Below are positions 7,842-17,536 of a stretch of DNA of 64,000 nt, piece by piece. The notes below the pieces were generated by a model. That model searched no databases. It had not been told where the DNA came from and was given only the letters and a program-made list of their open reading frames with translations. Positions within the stretch are counted from its first letter, which is position 1; each line of letters starts with the position of its first letter. This DNA comes from JANJTY01 sp038257155 (lineage in GTDB: Bacteria; Pseudomonadota; Gammaproteobacteria; Xanthomonadales; Xanthomonadaceae): contig JBBSJP010000012.1 in NCBI GenBank assembly GCA_038257155.1, positions 1 through 64,000 of the forward strand. The letters are read 5' to 3'. A program made the translations under genes and the position numbers.

Positions 7842-8930
7842 ATGGAACCCGAAATGCCGATCTCGCGCAGCGTGCTTTGCCTGCTTCTCGTACTCCCGTT
7901 CGGCGCGCCGCACGCGGCGACCGAAACCCACGCCAGCATCGATGCGCAATTCCATGCCAATGCGCAGAAGCACGGCATCCCGGCCCAGTCCCTTCTGGTG
8001 CTGCGCAATGGCGAGGTGCTCTACCGCAATGCCGCCGGCACCGCCGAGCCCGACGGCGGCGCTCCCGTGACGCTGGACACGGTCTTCCCGGTCTTTTCGG
8101 TGGGCAAGCTGTTCGCCAGCACGCTGGTGCTGCAACTGGTCGATGAAGGCCTGCTCGACCTTACCGCGCCCGCGTCGCGCTATTTGCCCAGCCTGCCTAA
8201 AGCCTGGAGCGAGGTGCGCCTCGACCAGCTGCTGAGTCACGTCTCGGGGCTGCCTGAATACTACGACATCACCGATTTCACCCGGCCCTTCCCGCCGACC
8301 CGCGACGCGGCGATTGCCGCGCTGGACGAGGTTCCGCCACCCAACAGCCCAGGCGAGCGCACGCACTACAACCAGACCGGCTACCTCGTGATTGCCGCGG
8401 TGCTCGAAGCGGTGACGGGCACGCCCTACCCCAAGCTGGTGCGGCAACGGATCCTGCAGCCACTGGGCATGGAGCAGACCTGGCTGGAGCAGAACGCCGT
8501 GCCGGAAGGGCGTCTGGTGCAGACCTACCGTGGTGAAGACGGCGACTATGTGCGCGAGGGGCCGTTCAACTGGCCGGACTACGCCCTGGCGCATGTGGGC
8601 GGTTACCTTACGCTGGACGACATGGGCACCTTCATGTCCGCAGTCGCGCAAGGACGACTGGTACCGAAATCGCGCCTGCTTGAAGCCTGGCAGCCGTACC
8701 GCTTTGACAACGGCAAAGTCGGCTTCTTCGCCACCGGCTGGGATTACTGCGAGAACGGCCGCTGGCGCGAAGTCGGCCACGACGGCGGCACCAAGCTGCG
8801 CGTTCGCATCGTGTTCGACGACAACCTCGACGAGCACTTCGTCATCGTCTACCTCACCAACGGCAACAAGGACGGCGTCTGGTCCGGCACGCTGGTGGAG
8901 TCGATCCAGCGGTTGGTGCTGCCGGAGTAG
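7842..8930 (+). CDS. Exported beta-lactamase-fold serine hydrolase (class C/esterase type)
   Basis: A short signal peptide (MPISRSVLCLLLVLPFGAP) precedes a penicillin-binding/beta-lactamase family domain. The catalytic SxxK is SVGK at 86-89, the YN element is in HYNQTGY near 175, and the third-strand motif is GHDGG near 320. Family members include esterases, D-amino peptidases and true beta-lactamases; sequence alone does not choose. The 362-residue length is normal for the family. ATG at 7842 or 7854 could be used; the second has a GGA seven bases upstream and gives the cleaner signal peptide. It is one of three unlinked members of this superfamily in the window. Confidence 0.82.
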   Translation: MEPEMPISRSVLCLLLVLPFGAPHAATETHASIDAQFHANAQKHGIPAQSLLVLRNGEVLYRNAAGTAEPDGGAPVTLDTVFPVFSVGKLFASTLVLQLVDEGLLDLTAPASRYLPSLPKAWSEVRLDQLLSHVSGLPEYYDITDFTRPFPPTRDAAIAALDEVPPPNSPGERTHYNQTGYLVIAAVLEAVTGTPYPKLVRQRILQPLGMEQTWLEQNAVPEGRLVQTYRGEDGDYVREGPFNWPDYALAHVGGYLTLDDMGTFMSAVAQGRLVPKSRLLEAWQPYRFDNGKVGFFATGWDYCENGRWREVGHDGGTKLRVRIVFDDNLDEHFVIVYLTNGNKDGVWSGTLVESIQRLVLPE

Positions 8931-9086
8931 GCGGAGCGGGAACCGTGGGCAGGAACGGGGTCCAGACAAGGGGTCAGCATACATTCCCCGTCGTGGCAGC
9001 ACGGCACAAGGTCTGTCTCTGTAGCATTTCACCCCAGAGAGAATTTCTCGTTCCGGTCCGGAGATGAGGCAACGCGCCTCGCAATC

Positions 9087-9568
9087 CTATCTGCCGCTCA
9101 GCTTGTCGCGGATGACCCGCAGTTCCTTGACGGCGAGCAAATCCTTGTCGCGACCGAGGGCTACTTTGGCAGCGATCAGGTCATCCAGGGAAATCGCGCG
9201 AATGCGTCGGCCGAGGAGTTCGATTTGGACGGCGTTGCTCGCTACGCGAGGGTAGTCGCCGACGCCAGTGATGCTTCCGAGCAGATCGAGAGTGCCGAGA
9301 TCAGTGTTGAGATACAGATTGCTCAGCGTAGTGCCGGGCTCGGGATCCTCCAGAAAGGATTGCTGCGGCACAGACAGTCGATGACGCGGGTGGAAGTCGC
9401 GAAAGGCATCGCGCAGCTTTTCGATGGTGTCAGGCGTAAGCGCCGCGCAGACGGCGAGATCGCGCGTTAGCAGGCTCGATCCGTACAGCATCGCGGCATA
9501 GCCGCCGACCAGCACGGATCGATGCCAGCATCGTCAAGACGCAGCAGGAGAGCTTGTGGATCGTTCAC
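9087..9568 (-). pseudogene. Frameshifted MNT/AbiEii-like nucleotidyltransferase
   Basis: The main frame (from 9515 down) encodes VLVGGYAAMLYGSS onward and a C-terminal half rich in conserved LDLLG and ISLDDLIAAK segments, as in small DUF6036/MNT-like nucleotidyltransferases. The true N-terminus, VNDPQALLLRLDDAGIDP from GTG at 9568, lies in a different frame. One base appears to be missing at about 9516, where the Asp-Pro codons meet the GTG of the downstream frame. The usual TRDLDVC catalytic Asp pair reads TRDLAVC here (Asp to Ala), so the active site is also damaged. Two independent lesions make a dead gene likely. It overlaps the 64-residue gene upstream, suggesting a once-coupled pair. 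Confidence 0.72.
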
Positions 9569-9728
9569 GAAGTCGCTGTCCGGCGCGCTCGATCTCCAGT
9601 GCCAGATCAAGGGCGGCCTGGTGATGCAGCGCGCGCTGTTCGAAGCTCAAGCGCAGGTTGTCTTCGGTCAAGGCCAGGTCGATGCCGGCGCGCACGGCGA
9701 TCTCGGCGGCATTGGGATGATCGGACAT
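9534..9728 (-). CDS. Small helical protein paired with the decayed nucleotidyltransferase
   Basis: This 64-residue frame starts MSDHPNAAEIAVRAGID and is predicted mostly helical and charged. It ends inside the start region of the nucleotidyltransferase pseudogene in another frame, an overlap typical of coupled genes. I recognise no family. It may have been the partner of the transferase, as in toxin-antitoxin-like or DNA-repair-associated pairs, but this is inference. No strong ribosome-binding site is visible. Confidence 0.45.
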   Translation of the reverse strand: MSDHPNAAEIAVRAGIDLALTEDNLRLSFEQRALHHQAALDLALEIERAGQRLRERSTSSPAAS

Positions 9729-9831
9729 GGCGGAAGGATACCCCCCAACGGGGAGAATCGGAAAACGTTGAGGGGATGAGGGTACGCGTCCCTGCAAAGA
9801 GTTCCCCCATCCCCTTGTGCGCGGAGAGAGC

Positions 9832-9878
9832 CCCTCTCCCGAGCCTTCGGCCCACCCTCTCCCGCACCCGGGAGAGGG
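9832..9878. repeat. CCCTCTCCC/GGGAGAGGG intergenic hairpin
   Basis: CCCTCTCCC at 9855-9863 and GGGAGAGGG at 9870-9878 form a perfect 9-bp stem with a 6-base loop. A further CCCCTCTCCC copy lies at 9832-9841 and could compete for the right arm. The element looks like a common dispersed hairpin of GC-rich proteobacterial genomes. Confidence 0.6.
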
Positions 9879-9999
9879 AAAGGTGATGGTCTGACCTGTG
9901 CCTCTCGACCACTTGCGGGGCTCAGAGCGTTCGCTTGCCCTTGACGTATGCTTACCCTGCCCGGAACCCGCCGGCGTGATGTCAATCCAGGAGTGCAGC

Positions 10000-10590
10000 A
10001 TGCACAAGCCGATTCGCAGGATGATGTTGAGTTCGTCGCTGCTGATGCTGACCTGGGTGACGTGTACCTGCGCACAGGATCAGTTGCAACTCGAGCGCGA
10101 TTCCGAAGCGAGTCCTGCGGCGCAGCCGGCCGAGCCCGGGTTGCCTGATCTGGAGCAGACGTTCGAGCAGGGTGACGCGGTTGCCGACCCGATCACGGCC
10201 TGGGCCGCGGCGCGCGAACTGGTTCAGCCAGGTGGCACCGTGCGTCGCATCGCGTTCGCACGGCACGGCGTGTTTCTGTTTCACTCGCTCGCCGGCAGTA
10301 CCGTGATTGAAAACGTCTTTTTGAGGTGGGAGGACAACGCCTACCGGGTGGAACTCCGTGATGAGATGGACCCAGAAATGTTCAAGGCCCCGGGTGTGGA
10401 TCCGGAGCGCGTCGGGCCGTCCCTGAGACGCCTGCAAACCTCACCGGTGTGGCAGCGTCATGCCGCGCAACTGGATTCGTTCTTCCTGGAAGGAATGCGC
10501 GAGCAGATGGTCTGGGTCTTGATGCCGATTCCGGCCGGGGGCTATCGCGAAGGCGTGGCGATTCCGACCTACGATGTCCCGTTTGAATGA
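10000..10590 (+). CDS. Exported protein of unknown function
   Basis: The start is chosen because CAGGAG lies six bases upstream and the chain then opens with a Sec signal peptide (MHKPIRRMMLSSSLLMLTW, cleavage near TCA-QDQ). The mature part of about 170 residues contains an acidic stretch, then a compact domain with alternating strands around FARHGVFLFHSLAGS and VFLRWEDNAYRVELRD. I recognise no family or catalytic residues. Codon usage matches the neighbours. It is followed after 149 bp by the large AsmA-like gene on the same strand, with no evidence of co-transcription. Confidence 0.6.
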   Translation: MHKPIRRMMLSSSLLMLTWVTCTCAQDQLQLERDSEASPAAQPAEPGLPDLEQTFEQGDAVADPITAWAAARELVQPGGTVRRIAFARHGVFLFHSLAGSTVIENVFLRWEDNAYRVELRDEMDPEMFKAPGVDPERVGPSLRRLQTSPVWQRHAAQLDSFFLEGMREQMVWVLMPIPAGGYREGVAIPTYDVPFE

Positions 10591-10739
10591 CGCGGCACTG
10601 CGCGTGGGCGGCGTTCATTGCTGCCGCGCGTGCCTGGAGCCTGGTCACACTGTGAAGTTCCTGCAGGGGTTACCTCGGCTTCGTTCTCGTGATCGCCGGA
10701 CCTGACACCGCGCCAGCCAGTCAGGCATGCTGACCCTAC

Positions 10740-12977
10740 ATGCCCAGTCAAACCACTGCCCGTTCTGCCCGACTTCCCCGTTCAGTCCGGTTGGCGGCAC
10801 GAATTGCGCTGCTGCTGTATCTCGGATACGTGCTCGTTGGCAACGCCTGGTTGTGGTCGCCCTTCGCCTCGCCCACGATCAATCGCGTTCCCGATCGTTT
10901 CCAGCTTCATTGGCAGCGTGCAATCACGCTCTGGCCCGGGCATGTGCTGGTGCAGGGTTTGGTGGTTTCCGGTCATGCCCGGCACGTGCGCTGGCGTGGA
11001 CAGGCCGAGTACGCCAGTGGACGGATTGCACTGCTGCCCCTGTTGTGGCGAGAGCTTCGTTTTCCCGATGTATCCGTCAGCGATGTGCAATTCGGCGTCG
11101 ATCGGGTGGACGACTTCATGCCGCCACGCGAGCGTTCGCCGCAAGCGTGGACCATCTCGATGCCGAGCATTCGCAGCAACAGCCTGCGCGAGGTGCGCTG
11201 GAGCGACGTGACCCTGCGGGGCGAGGGGGAGGCAGTCTTTGGCTTCCGCAAGGAACTACGGAGTGGTCCGCTGGAAATTCTGCCCTCGCATTTGACGATG
11301 AGCGAAGCGGAGCTGCAGCGCGGAGGTACTGCCCTACTGCATGCCGGCGATGTCGGGTTCGACCTGTCGATGGCGCGACACACGCCATCCGAGCACCCAG
11401 GCCGGGCTAAGCTCGCCTTGATCGAAGCAGCCCTGCGCATCAAGGGCGGCATCAGCGTGTCGAAGCAGACCCTGGACAAGGCCGAGCACGTGCAGGTCAG
11501 TCTGCAGAAGGAAGCCGGACGCATCGAGCTGGACCTCGCTCTGCGCGATAGCGAGTTGCAGCCCGGGGGGCGCGTTGCACTGCAGTTTCCCCTGCTTCTC
11601 GGTGAAGCAAACAGGTCGCCGCGTGAGGCCGTGCTCGACCTGGTCGCAGAAATCGATGAGCAGGTGGTGCTGCGTGCCTCCTTGCCGCCGCAGCATGGCA
11701 GTCGGGAGTCGCTTGATCTCGAACTCAGGATTGCGCAACGCAGCCTGCCGCTCGACGGCTGGCGAGCCCTGTTGGGTGCCACCGACGGTCACATCGACCT
11801 GGTCTGGCAGTTCGAATCCTTGCGCTGGCTGTCCGACGCGATGGTAGGCAAGCCCTGGCTGGATTTCGACGGAGCCGGCGAACTGGAGGCAGCGCTGCGC
11901 ATCGACGCGGGTCGGCTGGCACCCGGCAGCCGCTTCGAAGCGCGCGACATGCACGCGACCGCACGCGTGCTCAAGAACCGCATCAGTGGCAGTGGTCGGG
12001 CGGTGGGCCAGATCGTGGCGGAAGACCTCGCCAATGCGGATGCGGGTGCGACGGTGAACCTGCTGCTCGACCGCTTCACGATCGCGCCCGACGCAGATCA
12101 GGCGCAGACCTTCGTGGAGGGCGCGAATCTCGCCCTCAACCTGCGCGCGTCCGCTGACCTGAGCCGTTTCCGGGAAACCCTCCAGGCGCAGCTGCGCTTC
12201 AGCGAAGCCCGAGTTCCCGATCTCACCCACTACAACCACTACCTGCCCAACCGCGACCTCCGCTTCACCGGCGGACATGGCACGCTCAGCAGCGACATGC
12301 ACCTCGACGCAAACGGCCGGGTTGCGAGCGGATTGCTGGGACTGCGTGCGGTGGGCGCAAGCATGCACTTTGCTCGCATCGACATCAGCGGTGACGTCAC
12401 GGTCGACACCCGACTCGCGCGTGCCAAACTGGATGAGAATCGACTCGATCTCGACGCCAGCCACATCGGCCTGCGCGGCGTTTCGTACCGCGATTCCCTT
12501 GGCCGCACGCAGAAGGACTGGTGGGCCAGGATCGCCTTGCCAAAGGCGCAGGCGACCTGGGGCCGCCCCATGGCGATTGACGCCCAGGCCACGCTGGAAA
12601 TGCGCGACATCGGCCTGCTCATGACCCTGTTCAGCCAGAAGAAGTCGCTACCGAAGTGGGTCGCGCGCGTGATCGATGCCGGCGAAGCGCAGGTGAATAC
12701 CCGCCTGCAGGTGCGCGGCAAATCGCTGGTGCTTGATCACCTCGAGGCCGAGAACGACCGCTTCGGGCTGCGTGCGCGCCTCAAACTGGCTGATGCCACG
12801 GCGCGCGGCGATCTGCTGCTGAGCTGGGGTGTGCTGTCGCTTGGCATAGAACTCGATGAGTCCGAACGCGACTACCGCCTGGTCGGAGCCCGCAAATGGT
12901 ATGAAGGTCGCCCGCCTCTCTTGGACGAAGCCTGGCCGCCGCGCGCTGAACCCACCCAGGAACAGACTGGAAAATAG
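10740..12977 (+). CDS. Large AsmA/YdbH-like inner-membrane protein
   Basis: The 745-residue protein has one N-terminal membrane segment (about 18-42) and then a long periplasmic part of repeating beta-strand and amphipathic segments. These include many short lines of the type ARIDISGDVTVDTRLARAKL and short LEL/LDL strands. This pattern is typical of AsmA, YdbH, TamB and related envelope proteins that form elongated lipid-handling grooves. The C-terminal part (LLMTLFSQKKSLPKWV, then VLDHLEAENDRFGLRARLKL) has the repeated strand pattern of these proteins. Family placement is by pattern, not by a unique motif. A role in outer-membrane lipid homeostasis is inferred. A hairpin pair at 12976-12983 and 13011-13018 follows the stop. 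Confidence 0.55.
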   Translation: MPSQTTARSARLPRSVRLAARIALLLYLGYVLVGNAWLWSPFASPTINRVPDRFQLHWQRAITLWPGHVLVQGLVVSGHARHVRWRGQAEYASGRIALLPLLWRELRFPDVSVSDVQFGVDRVDDFMPPRERSPQAWTISMPSIRSNSLREVRWSDVTLRGEGEAVFGFRKELRSGPLEILPSHLTMSEAELQRGGTALLHAGDVGFDLSMARHTPSEHPGRAKLALIEAALRIKGGISVSKQTLDKAEHVQVSLQKEAGRIELDLALRDSELQPGGRVALQFPLLLGEANRSPREAVLDLVAEIDEQVVLRASLPPQHGSRESLDLELRIAQRSLPLDGWRALLGATDGHIDLVWQFESLRWLSDAMVGKPWLDFDGAGELEAALRIDAGRLAPGSRFEARDMHATARVLKNRISGSGRAVGQIVAEDLANADAGATVNLLLDRFTIAPDADQAQTFVEGANLALNLRASADLSRFRETLQAQLRFSEARVPDLTHYNHYLPNRDLRFTGGHGTLSSDMHLDANGRVASGLLGLRAVGASMHFARIDISGDVTVDTRLARAKLDENRLDLDASHIGLRGVSYRDSLGRTQKDWWARIALPKAQATWGRPMAIDAQATLEMRDIGLLMTLFSQKKSLPKWVARVIDAGEAQVNTRLQVRGKSLVLDHLEAENDRFGLRARLKLADATARGDLLLSWGVLSLGIELDESERDYRLVGARKWYEGRPPLLDEAWPPRAEPTQEQTGK

Positions 12978-13018
12978 CCAAGGGGGCAGGAACTCCCCGT
13001 CCGACGGACGCCTTGGCT
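12976..13018. terminator. Hairpin between convergent genes
   Basis: AGCCAAGG at 12976-12983 and CCTTGGCT at 13011-13018 are a perfect inverted pair enclosing a smaller GTCCG/CGGAC palindrome at 12999-13009. It begins at the stop codon of the AsmA-like gene and faces the convergent DUF418 gene. It lacks a T run, so termination is plausible but not shown. Confidence 0.35.
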
Positions 13019-13143
13019 GGACCCCACGCGCCGGCCCATGTGCCGGCGTTGCAGGCAGAGTTTGCTGCCGACATGCAGCATCCCGCCACCAACCAAAGTG
13101 AGGCCGGATTGGATGGCAAGCCTCCGTTGCCATCAAGTCACAT

Positions 13144-14391
13144 TCAGTGCGGCAGATCCGCGACTCGCCTCCGGAAGGGCGGCCGCTCAGCGTACGTCAG
13201 CGCGCGCCACAGCCACTCCATGGGCCCGAAACGGTAGCGTGCGAGCCACCAGTGGCTGAATACCATCTGCAAGGCAAAGAAGGCCACACAGCAGGGGATT
13301 ACCATCGAGGTCCCGATTCGGCCGGCGAGCCCCAAGCCCGGGCCCGCTTCCGTCATGACGAATGCATACAGGAATCCCTGCGCCAGGTAGTTGGTCAAGG
13401 CCATCTGGCCGACGGGTGCAAACACCGTCAACAGCCTTGCGCCAAGCTGCGTGTGAAGGGCGACCACGATGCCCGATGCGTAGCCCGCGGCCAACAGAAG
13501 CGCGGCAGGCGACCGCAGCACCTGACCCAAGGACTCGGCGGCTTCGAACGGCACCCAGACCCGGGTGGCGAGCAGCGTGACGATCAATGCGACGACCAGT
13601 CCGAGCGGCAGCGCCACACTGGCGACTCGTCGGAGCACCGGCAGGTGGCCGCGCACGTCTTCAAGGATCCCACTGCGCCCGATCGCAGCGCCAAGCGCAA
13701 AGCGGCCCAGGGCATAAATGATCCAGGCCATCATCAGCCCACCCGCCAGCCACTCGCCCCAGGTAAGGCCCCAGAAGGCTTCGATCATGCGCCAGTAATC
13801 CCCTGACAGCACAGCGGCCTGGCGTTCGAGTACGGCCGCCTCCGCCCAGAGGCTGTCGGGTATGAGTTTGACGCCGAGCGCTCCGGTCCACCATTCCTGC
13901 AGCTTGTCGCTGTACAGCGCTGCGATCGAGCCAAACATGACCAGGCTGCGCGTGCGCCAGCGGCGCATCGCGAGCAGCGCGAAGCCGGCAAGCGCATAGA
14001 GATTCAGGATGTCCCAGACCCAGAGAAGAATCACGTTCAACCAACCAAACACCAGGAGCCATGACAATCGCCGGACATAACGCGCGGTAGCGCCCGGCCG
14101 ACCCTCGGCCCGCTGCATCTGCAGGTAGAAGCCGAGGCCGAACAGGGTTGCGAACAAGGTATTGGCCTTGTCGCCGACCAGCCATCGCACCGTGAGATAA
14201 GCTGCTTCGTCGAACGCCGCCGTGGACAAAGCCGAGAGCTGAGCCTGGGTCGCCAGAATATCGGGCCCCGCAAATGCAACGAAGTTCATCAGGAGCACTC
14301 CGAACAGCGCGACACCACGGAGCACATCCAGTTCGATGATCCGGTCGCCCTGGGTTACCGGTTGCAGAAGTGCTGTCTTCTCGTCCGCCAT
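13144..14391 (-). CDS. DUF418/YeiB-family multi-pass membrane protein
   Basis: The family opens with a conserved LDVLRG(V/I)ALFG(I/V)LLMN segment, seen here as ELDVLRGVALFGVLLMNFVAF near residue 22. It closes with a DUF418 domain containing TNYLAQGFLYA and a terminal RYRFGPMEWLWR(A)LTY signature. Around ten hydrophobic segments lie between. Family members are distantly related to acyltransferase-type proteins; the substrate is unknown. ATG at 14391 is preferred over GTG at 14394 because GAGAGG lies six bases upstream. The gene is monocistronic in this view, convergent with the AsmA-like gene. Confidence 0.85.
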   Translation of the reverse strand: MADEKTALLQPVTQGDRIIELDVLRGVALFGVLLMNFVAFAGPDILATQAQLSALSTAAFDEAAYLTVRWLVGDKANTLFATLFGLGFYLQMQRAEGRPGATARYVRRLSWLLVFGWLNVILLWVWDILNLYALAGFALLAMRRWRTRSLVMFGSIAALYSDKLQEWWTGALGVKLIPDSLWAEAAVLERQAAVLSGDYWRMIEAFWGLTWGEWLAGGLMMAWIIYALGRFALGAAIGRSGILEDVRGHLPVLRRVASVALPLGLVVALIVTLLATRVWVPFEAAESLGQVLRSPAALLLAAGYASGIVVALHTQLGARLLTVFAPVGQMALTNYLAQGFLYAFVMTEAGPGLGLAGRIGTSMVIPCCVAFFALQMVFSHWWLARYRFGPMEWLWRALTYAERPPFRRRVADLPH

Positions 14392-14641
14392 CACTGCCTC
14401 TCACTGGCCCCTGTTGCATCATTCAGAAAGAGGCACTTTGGCCCGGATTCTGGACCCCTGTCTGGAACGCAGAACGCTGTCACGTCAAACGGTGTAGCAG
14501 CAGAGGCGCCACAAACTCATCGCCCATTGGACCGTAAGACCTGGACCGTAGCCTCCCTGCAGCAGCGCCACCCATGCAACCCATCCTTTCCGATAGCGAC
14601 TACCTGCGCGGGCAAGCCGACGCATTATGCAGGCAGCGATC

Positions 14642-17431
14642 TCATTCACCTTTTCGACCCCGCTCAGCAAGCCAGTTGCTGACTTCCGTCGCATCGAGAT
14701 AGTCGTTTGGTCCGAGTTCCCGCACGCTGCGCAGCGCGTCCTCCGCTAGAGCCAGTGCGGCGGTGCGCGATTCTTCCTGCTGCCAGAGCAGGCGCGCCCG
14801 CAGGAACCGGGCGAGTGCCTGTACCTGGGGCTTCTCGTTGCGTGCAATGAAAAACTCTTCGGCCCGCCGCGCAAGCGCCAGAGCCTTTTCCGCCTTTGCC
14901 GCATCCGGCACGTTTTCGTGCGCGCGCAGCAGCATCTGGCCCAGAGCCAGTTCAAAGACAACGGTTTCAGGATGATCGGGGCCGAAGCGCTGCACCAGCA
15001 GCTCGACGGCGCGTTGCTGATGAGCCAGTGCGTCCTGCTGATCGCCAATCTGTTCCAACGCGAGCGCGACGTTGAACAGCGACTGCGCGATCTCCGGATC
15101 GTCGTGGGCCAATGTGCCCTGGCGCCGCTCAAGCACCTGACGATGGGCCTGCAGGGCGGCGGCCCAGTCCTCGCGGCTGACATGCACATTGCCGATGTTG
15201 TTGAGCACGAGCAGCGTGTGGCGGTGCTCCTCACCGTACTCGCGCTGAAAGATCCGCAAGGCGTTCTCGTACGCCGCCAAGGCTGCGTCGGTCTTGCCTT
15301 GCTGGCGCTGGTCGACGCCGAGATTGAGCCATGTGGCGCCGACTCTGGGGTGCTCGTCGCCGTAGATGCGCCGTTCGATCTCCAGAATCCGGTGATTGAA
15401 CTGCTCGCTCAGTGAGTGATCGCCGCGATCGCCATGGATGTTGGCCACCACCTGCAGGGTCACGGTGTGGGTGGGATGGTCCGGGGGAAAACTGCGTTCC
15501 TTCAAGACACGCGAGTGATCGCATTGTGCCAGCGCTTCGGCATAGCGCCCGAGCCCGTATTCGGCGCGACAGATCTGGCCCGTCACGAGCGCCAGACGCT
15601 GCAGGCCTGAATCATTCCCCTCCACTGCAGCGGCGGCAGCGAGATCGGGCAGGCCGAGTTCGGCAAGCAGACGCTGCTGCGTGGCCTGCGCCAGTGCCAG
15701 GGATGCGGCGTAATCCTTCTCGTCGAAGGCCAGTGCCGCGAGCAGGATGTTGGCCTCCTCGACCAGGGCATGGTCAGCATCGCCGATTGCGACCGCCGCG
15801 AGCTCTATGTGGGCGCGCGATGCGGCGTAGTCGCCCGATTCACGCAGCACGCTGGCAAGGCTCAGCAGGGCCTGCGCGTAGGGAAGCGGATCGGCGTCGC
15901 CAAAAGGCGCCAGCGCATCAACTGCGCGTTGCGCCAGGTCTTTGGCCTTGGTGAAATCGCCCAGTTCCTCGTGCACGTCGGCCAGCACCCGCAGCAGGAC
16001 GCCGCGCGTGCGCGGCTGCGCGTCGAGCGCGGTCTCGATGCGCTCGGCGCCGCGTTCAAGAACGTCGCGCACGGTCGGGTCCTTCCCGCGTGTCTGGCGC
16101 GGGTCGGCCTGACCGAAAACATCGACTAGAAAGGCCACCACCTGCGCACCGCGATCGCGTTCCGCTTCGGCACGATCCCGTTCGCGAGCGGTTGCATCGA
16201 GCTGCAGCTTGAGCACCACCAGCGCACCCGACAGCAACAGGGCGAAGGCCCCCGCAGCCAATACAGGCAACAGATTGCGCTGCACGAACTTGCGCGCTGC
16301 ATACGCACGACTGCCCTGGCGTGCGGCTACCGGTCGCCCATCAAGGTAGGCCTGTACGTCGGCGGCGAGCTGTTCAACGCTGGTGTAGCGGTCTGCCGGC
16401 TCCTTGCGCAGGGCCTTGAGCACGATCTCGTCCAGATCGCCTCGCAACTGGCGGCGCAGAGCCAGTCGCTCGGACTGCGATTGCGCGGGATCGTCCTGCT
16501 TGCCCGTGGCGGCCAGGCTGGGCGGCACGGGTTGCGATTCACAGATGGCGCGCGCCAGCTGCGGCAGCGAGCTGTTCGACTCAGCGTAGGGCAATGCGTC
16601 GGTGAGCAACTGGTAGAGCAGCACACCGAGCGAATAGACGTCGCTGGCCGTACCGACTGCCGTTCCGCGGATCTGTTCGGGGCTGGCGTAACGGTAGGTC
16701 ATCAGGCGCTCGCCCTCGGCCGTCTGGGTCGCCACGCCGGTTTCGGATAGCAGTTTGGCGATGCCGAAATCGAGCAGGCGCGGCTGACCCTGTGCATCCA
16801 CCAGGATGTTGGCGGGCTTGAGATCGCGGTGCACGACCAGTCGCTGATGGGCGTGCGCCAGCGCGGCACAGATATTCAGGAACAGGTGCAGGCGCCGCTC
16901 CAGCGAGGGACGGTGCGTGCGGCACCAGGCGTCGAGGCGTTCGCCTTCGATGTACTCCATCACCAGGAACGGCCGACCATCGCGTGTAGTGCCGCCGTCC
17001 AGGAATCGGGCGATGTTGGGATGCTGCAGCTCCGCCAGGATGCGGCGTTCGGCGAGGAAGCGCTCGACCGCGCCGCCGGTGCCGATGAACTCGCCGGAGA
17101 GCAGCTTTACCGCGACTTTCTGTCGAAAGCCATCGCCCAGTCTCTCGGCCAGGAACACGACGCCCATGCCGCCGCTACCGAGCGGGCCCTCCAGCACCAG
17201 ATTGTCGGGCATCAGCGACTGGATCAGGGCCAGCTCACTGCCGGGAATGGCGGTGTTGAGAAAGCCTTCGCGCGTTGCGTCCTCGCCAGCGCGCAGCAGG
17301 GCAAGCGCTTCGGCCTGCAGCTCGGCGTCGTCGCCGCAACGCTGCGCGACGCAGGCCGCACGCTGCGTCGACGGGCGCTGCAGCGCATCCATCACGATTT
17401 CCTTGAGCTGACGGTAGCGTTCGGAATCCAT
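14642..17431 (-). CDS. Hanks-type Ser/Thr protein kinase with C-terminal TPR region
   Basis: A short N-terminal helical segment precedes the kinase domain (about 78-365). The glycine loop is LGSGGMG at 84-90, the catalytic lysine is in VAVKLL (K109), the catalytic loop HRDLKPAN is at 201-208 and DFG at 221-223, so all key residues are present. A single membrane span (about 386-408) follows. The remaining 500 residues are tetratricopeptide-like repeats, for example a region with EHPRVGATWLNLGVDQRQQGK. The TPR part would lie in the periplasm and act as a sensor or scaffold. Such kinases are frequent in this bacterial group, often next to an ECF sigma gene, but no sigma gene is present here. Substrates are unknown. 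Confidence 0.9.
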   Translation of the reverse strand: MDSERYRQLKEIVMDALQRPSTQRAACVAQRCGDDAELQAEALALLRAGEDATREGFLNTAIPGSELALIQSLMPDNLVLEGPLGSGGMGVVFLAERLGDGFRQKVAVKLLSGEFIGTGGAVERFLAERRILAELQHPNIARFLDGGTTRDGRPFLVMEYIEGERLDAWCRTHRPSLERRLHLFLNICAALAHAHQRLVVHRDLKPANILVDAQGQPRLLDFGIAKLLSETGVATQTAEGERLMTYRYASPEQIRGTAVGTASDVYSLGVLLYQLLTDALPYAESNSSLPQLARAICESQPVPPSLAATGKQDDPAQSQSERLALRRQLRGDLDEIVLKALRKEPADRYTSVEQLAADVQAYLDGRPVAARQGSRAYAARKFVQRNLLPVLAAGAFALLLSGALVVLKLQLDATARERDRAEAERDRGAQVVAFLVDVFGQADPRQTRGKDPTVRDVLERGAERIETALDAQPRTRGVLLRVLADVHEELGDFTKAKDLAQRAVDALAPFGDADPLPYAQALLSLASVLRESGDYAASRAHIELAAVAIGDADHALVEEANILLAALAFDEKDYAASLALAQATQQRLLAELGLPDLAAAAAVEGNDSGLQRLALVTGQICRAEYGLGRYAEALAQCDHSRVLKERSFPPDHPTHTVTLQVVANIHGDRGDHSLSEQFNHRILEIERRIYGDEHPRVGATWLNLGVDQRQQGKTDAALAAYENALRIFQREYGEEHRHTLLVLNNIGNVHVSREDWAAALQAHRQVLERRQGTLAHDDPEIAQSLFNVALALEQIGDQQDALAHQQRAVELLVQRFGPDHPETVVFELALGQMLLRAHENVPDAAKAEKALALARRAEEFFIARNEKPQVQALARFLRARLLWQQEESRTAALALAEDALRSVRELGPNDYLDATEVSNWLAERGRKGE

Positions 17432-17536
17432 CGTGCCTCCCCGGTCAGTCTAGTATCGCGTCCCGCGATGTGCACGGCCGACCAGCCAGGATGAGGAACC
17501 AGGCGGACGGGGGATTTCCCTGCGGACTCAAATGCT

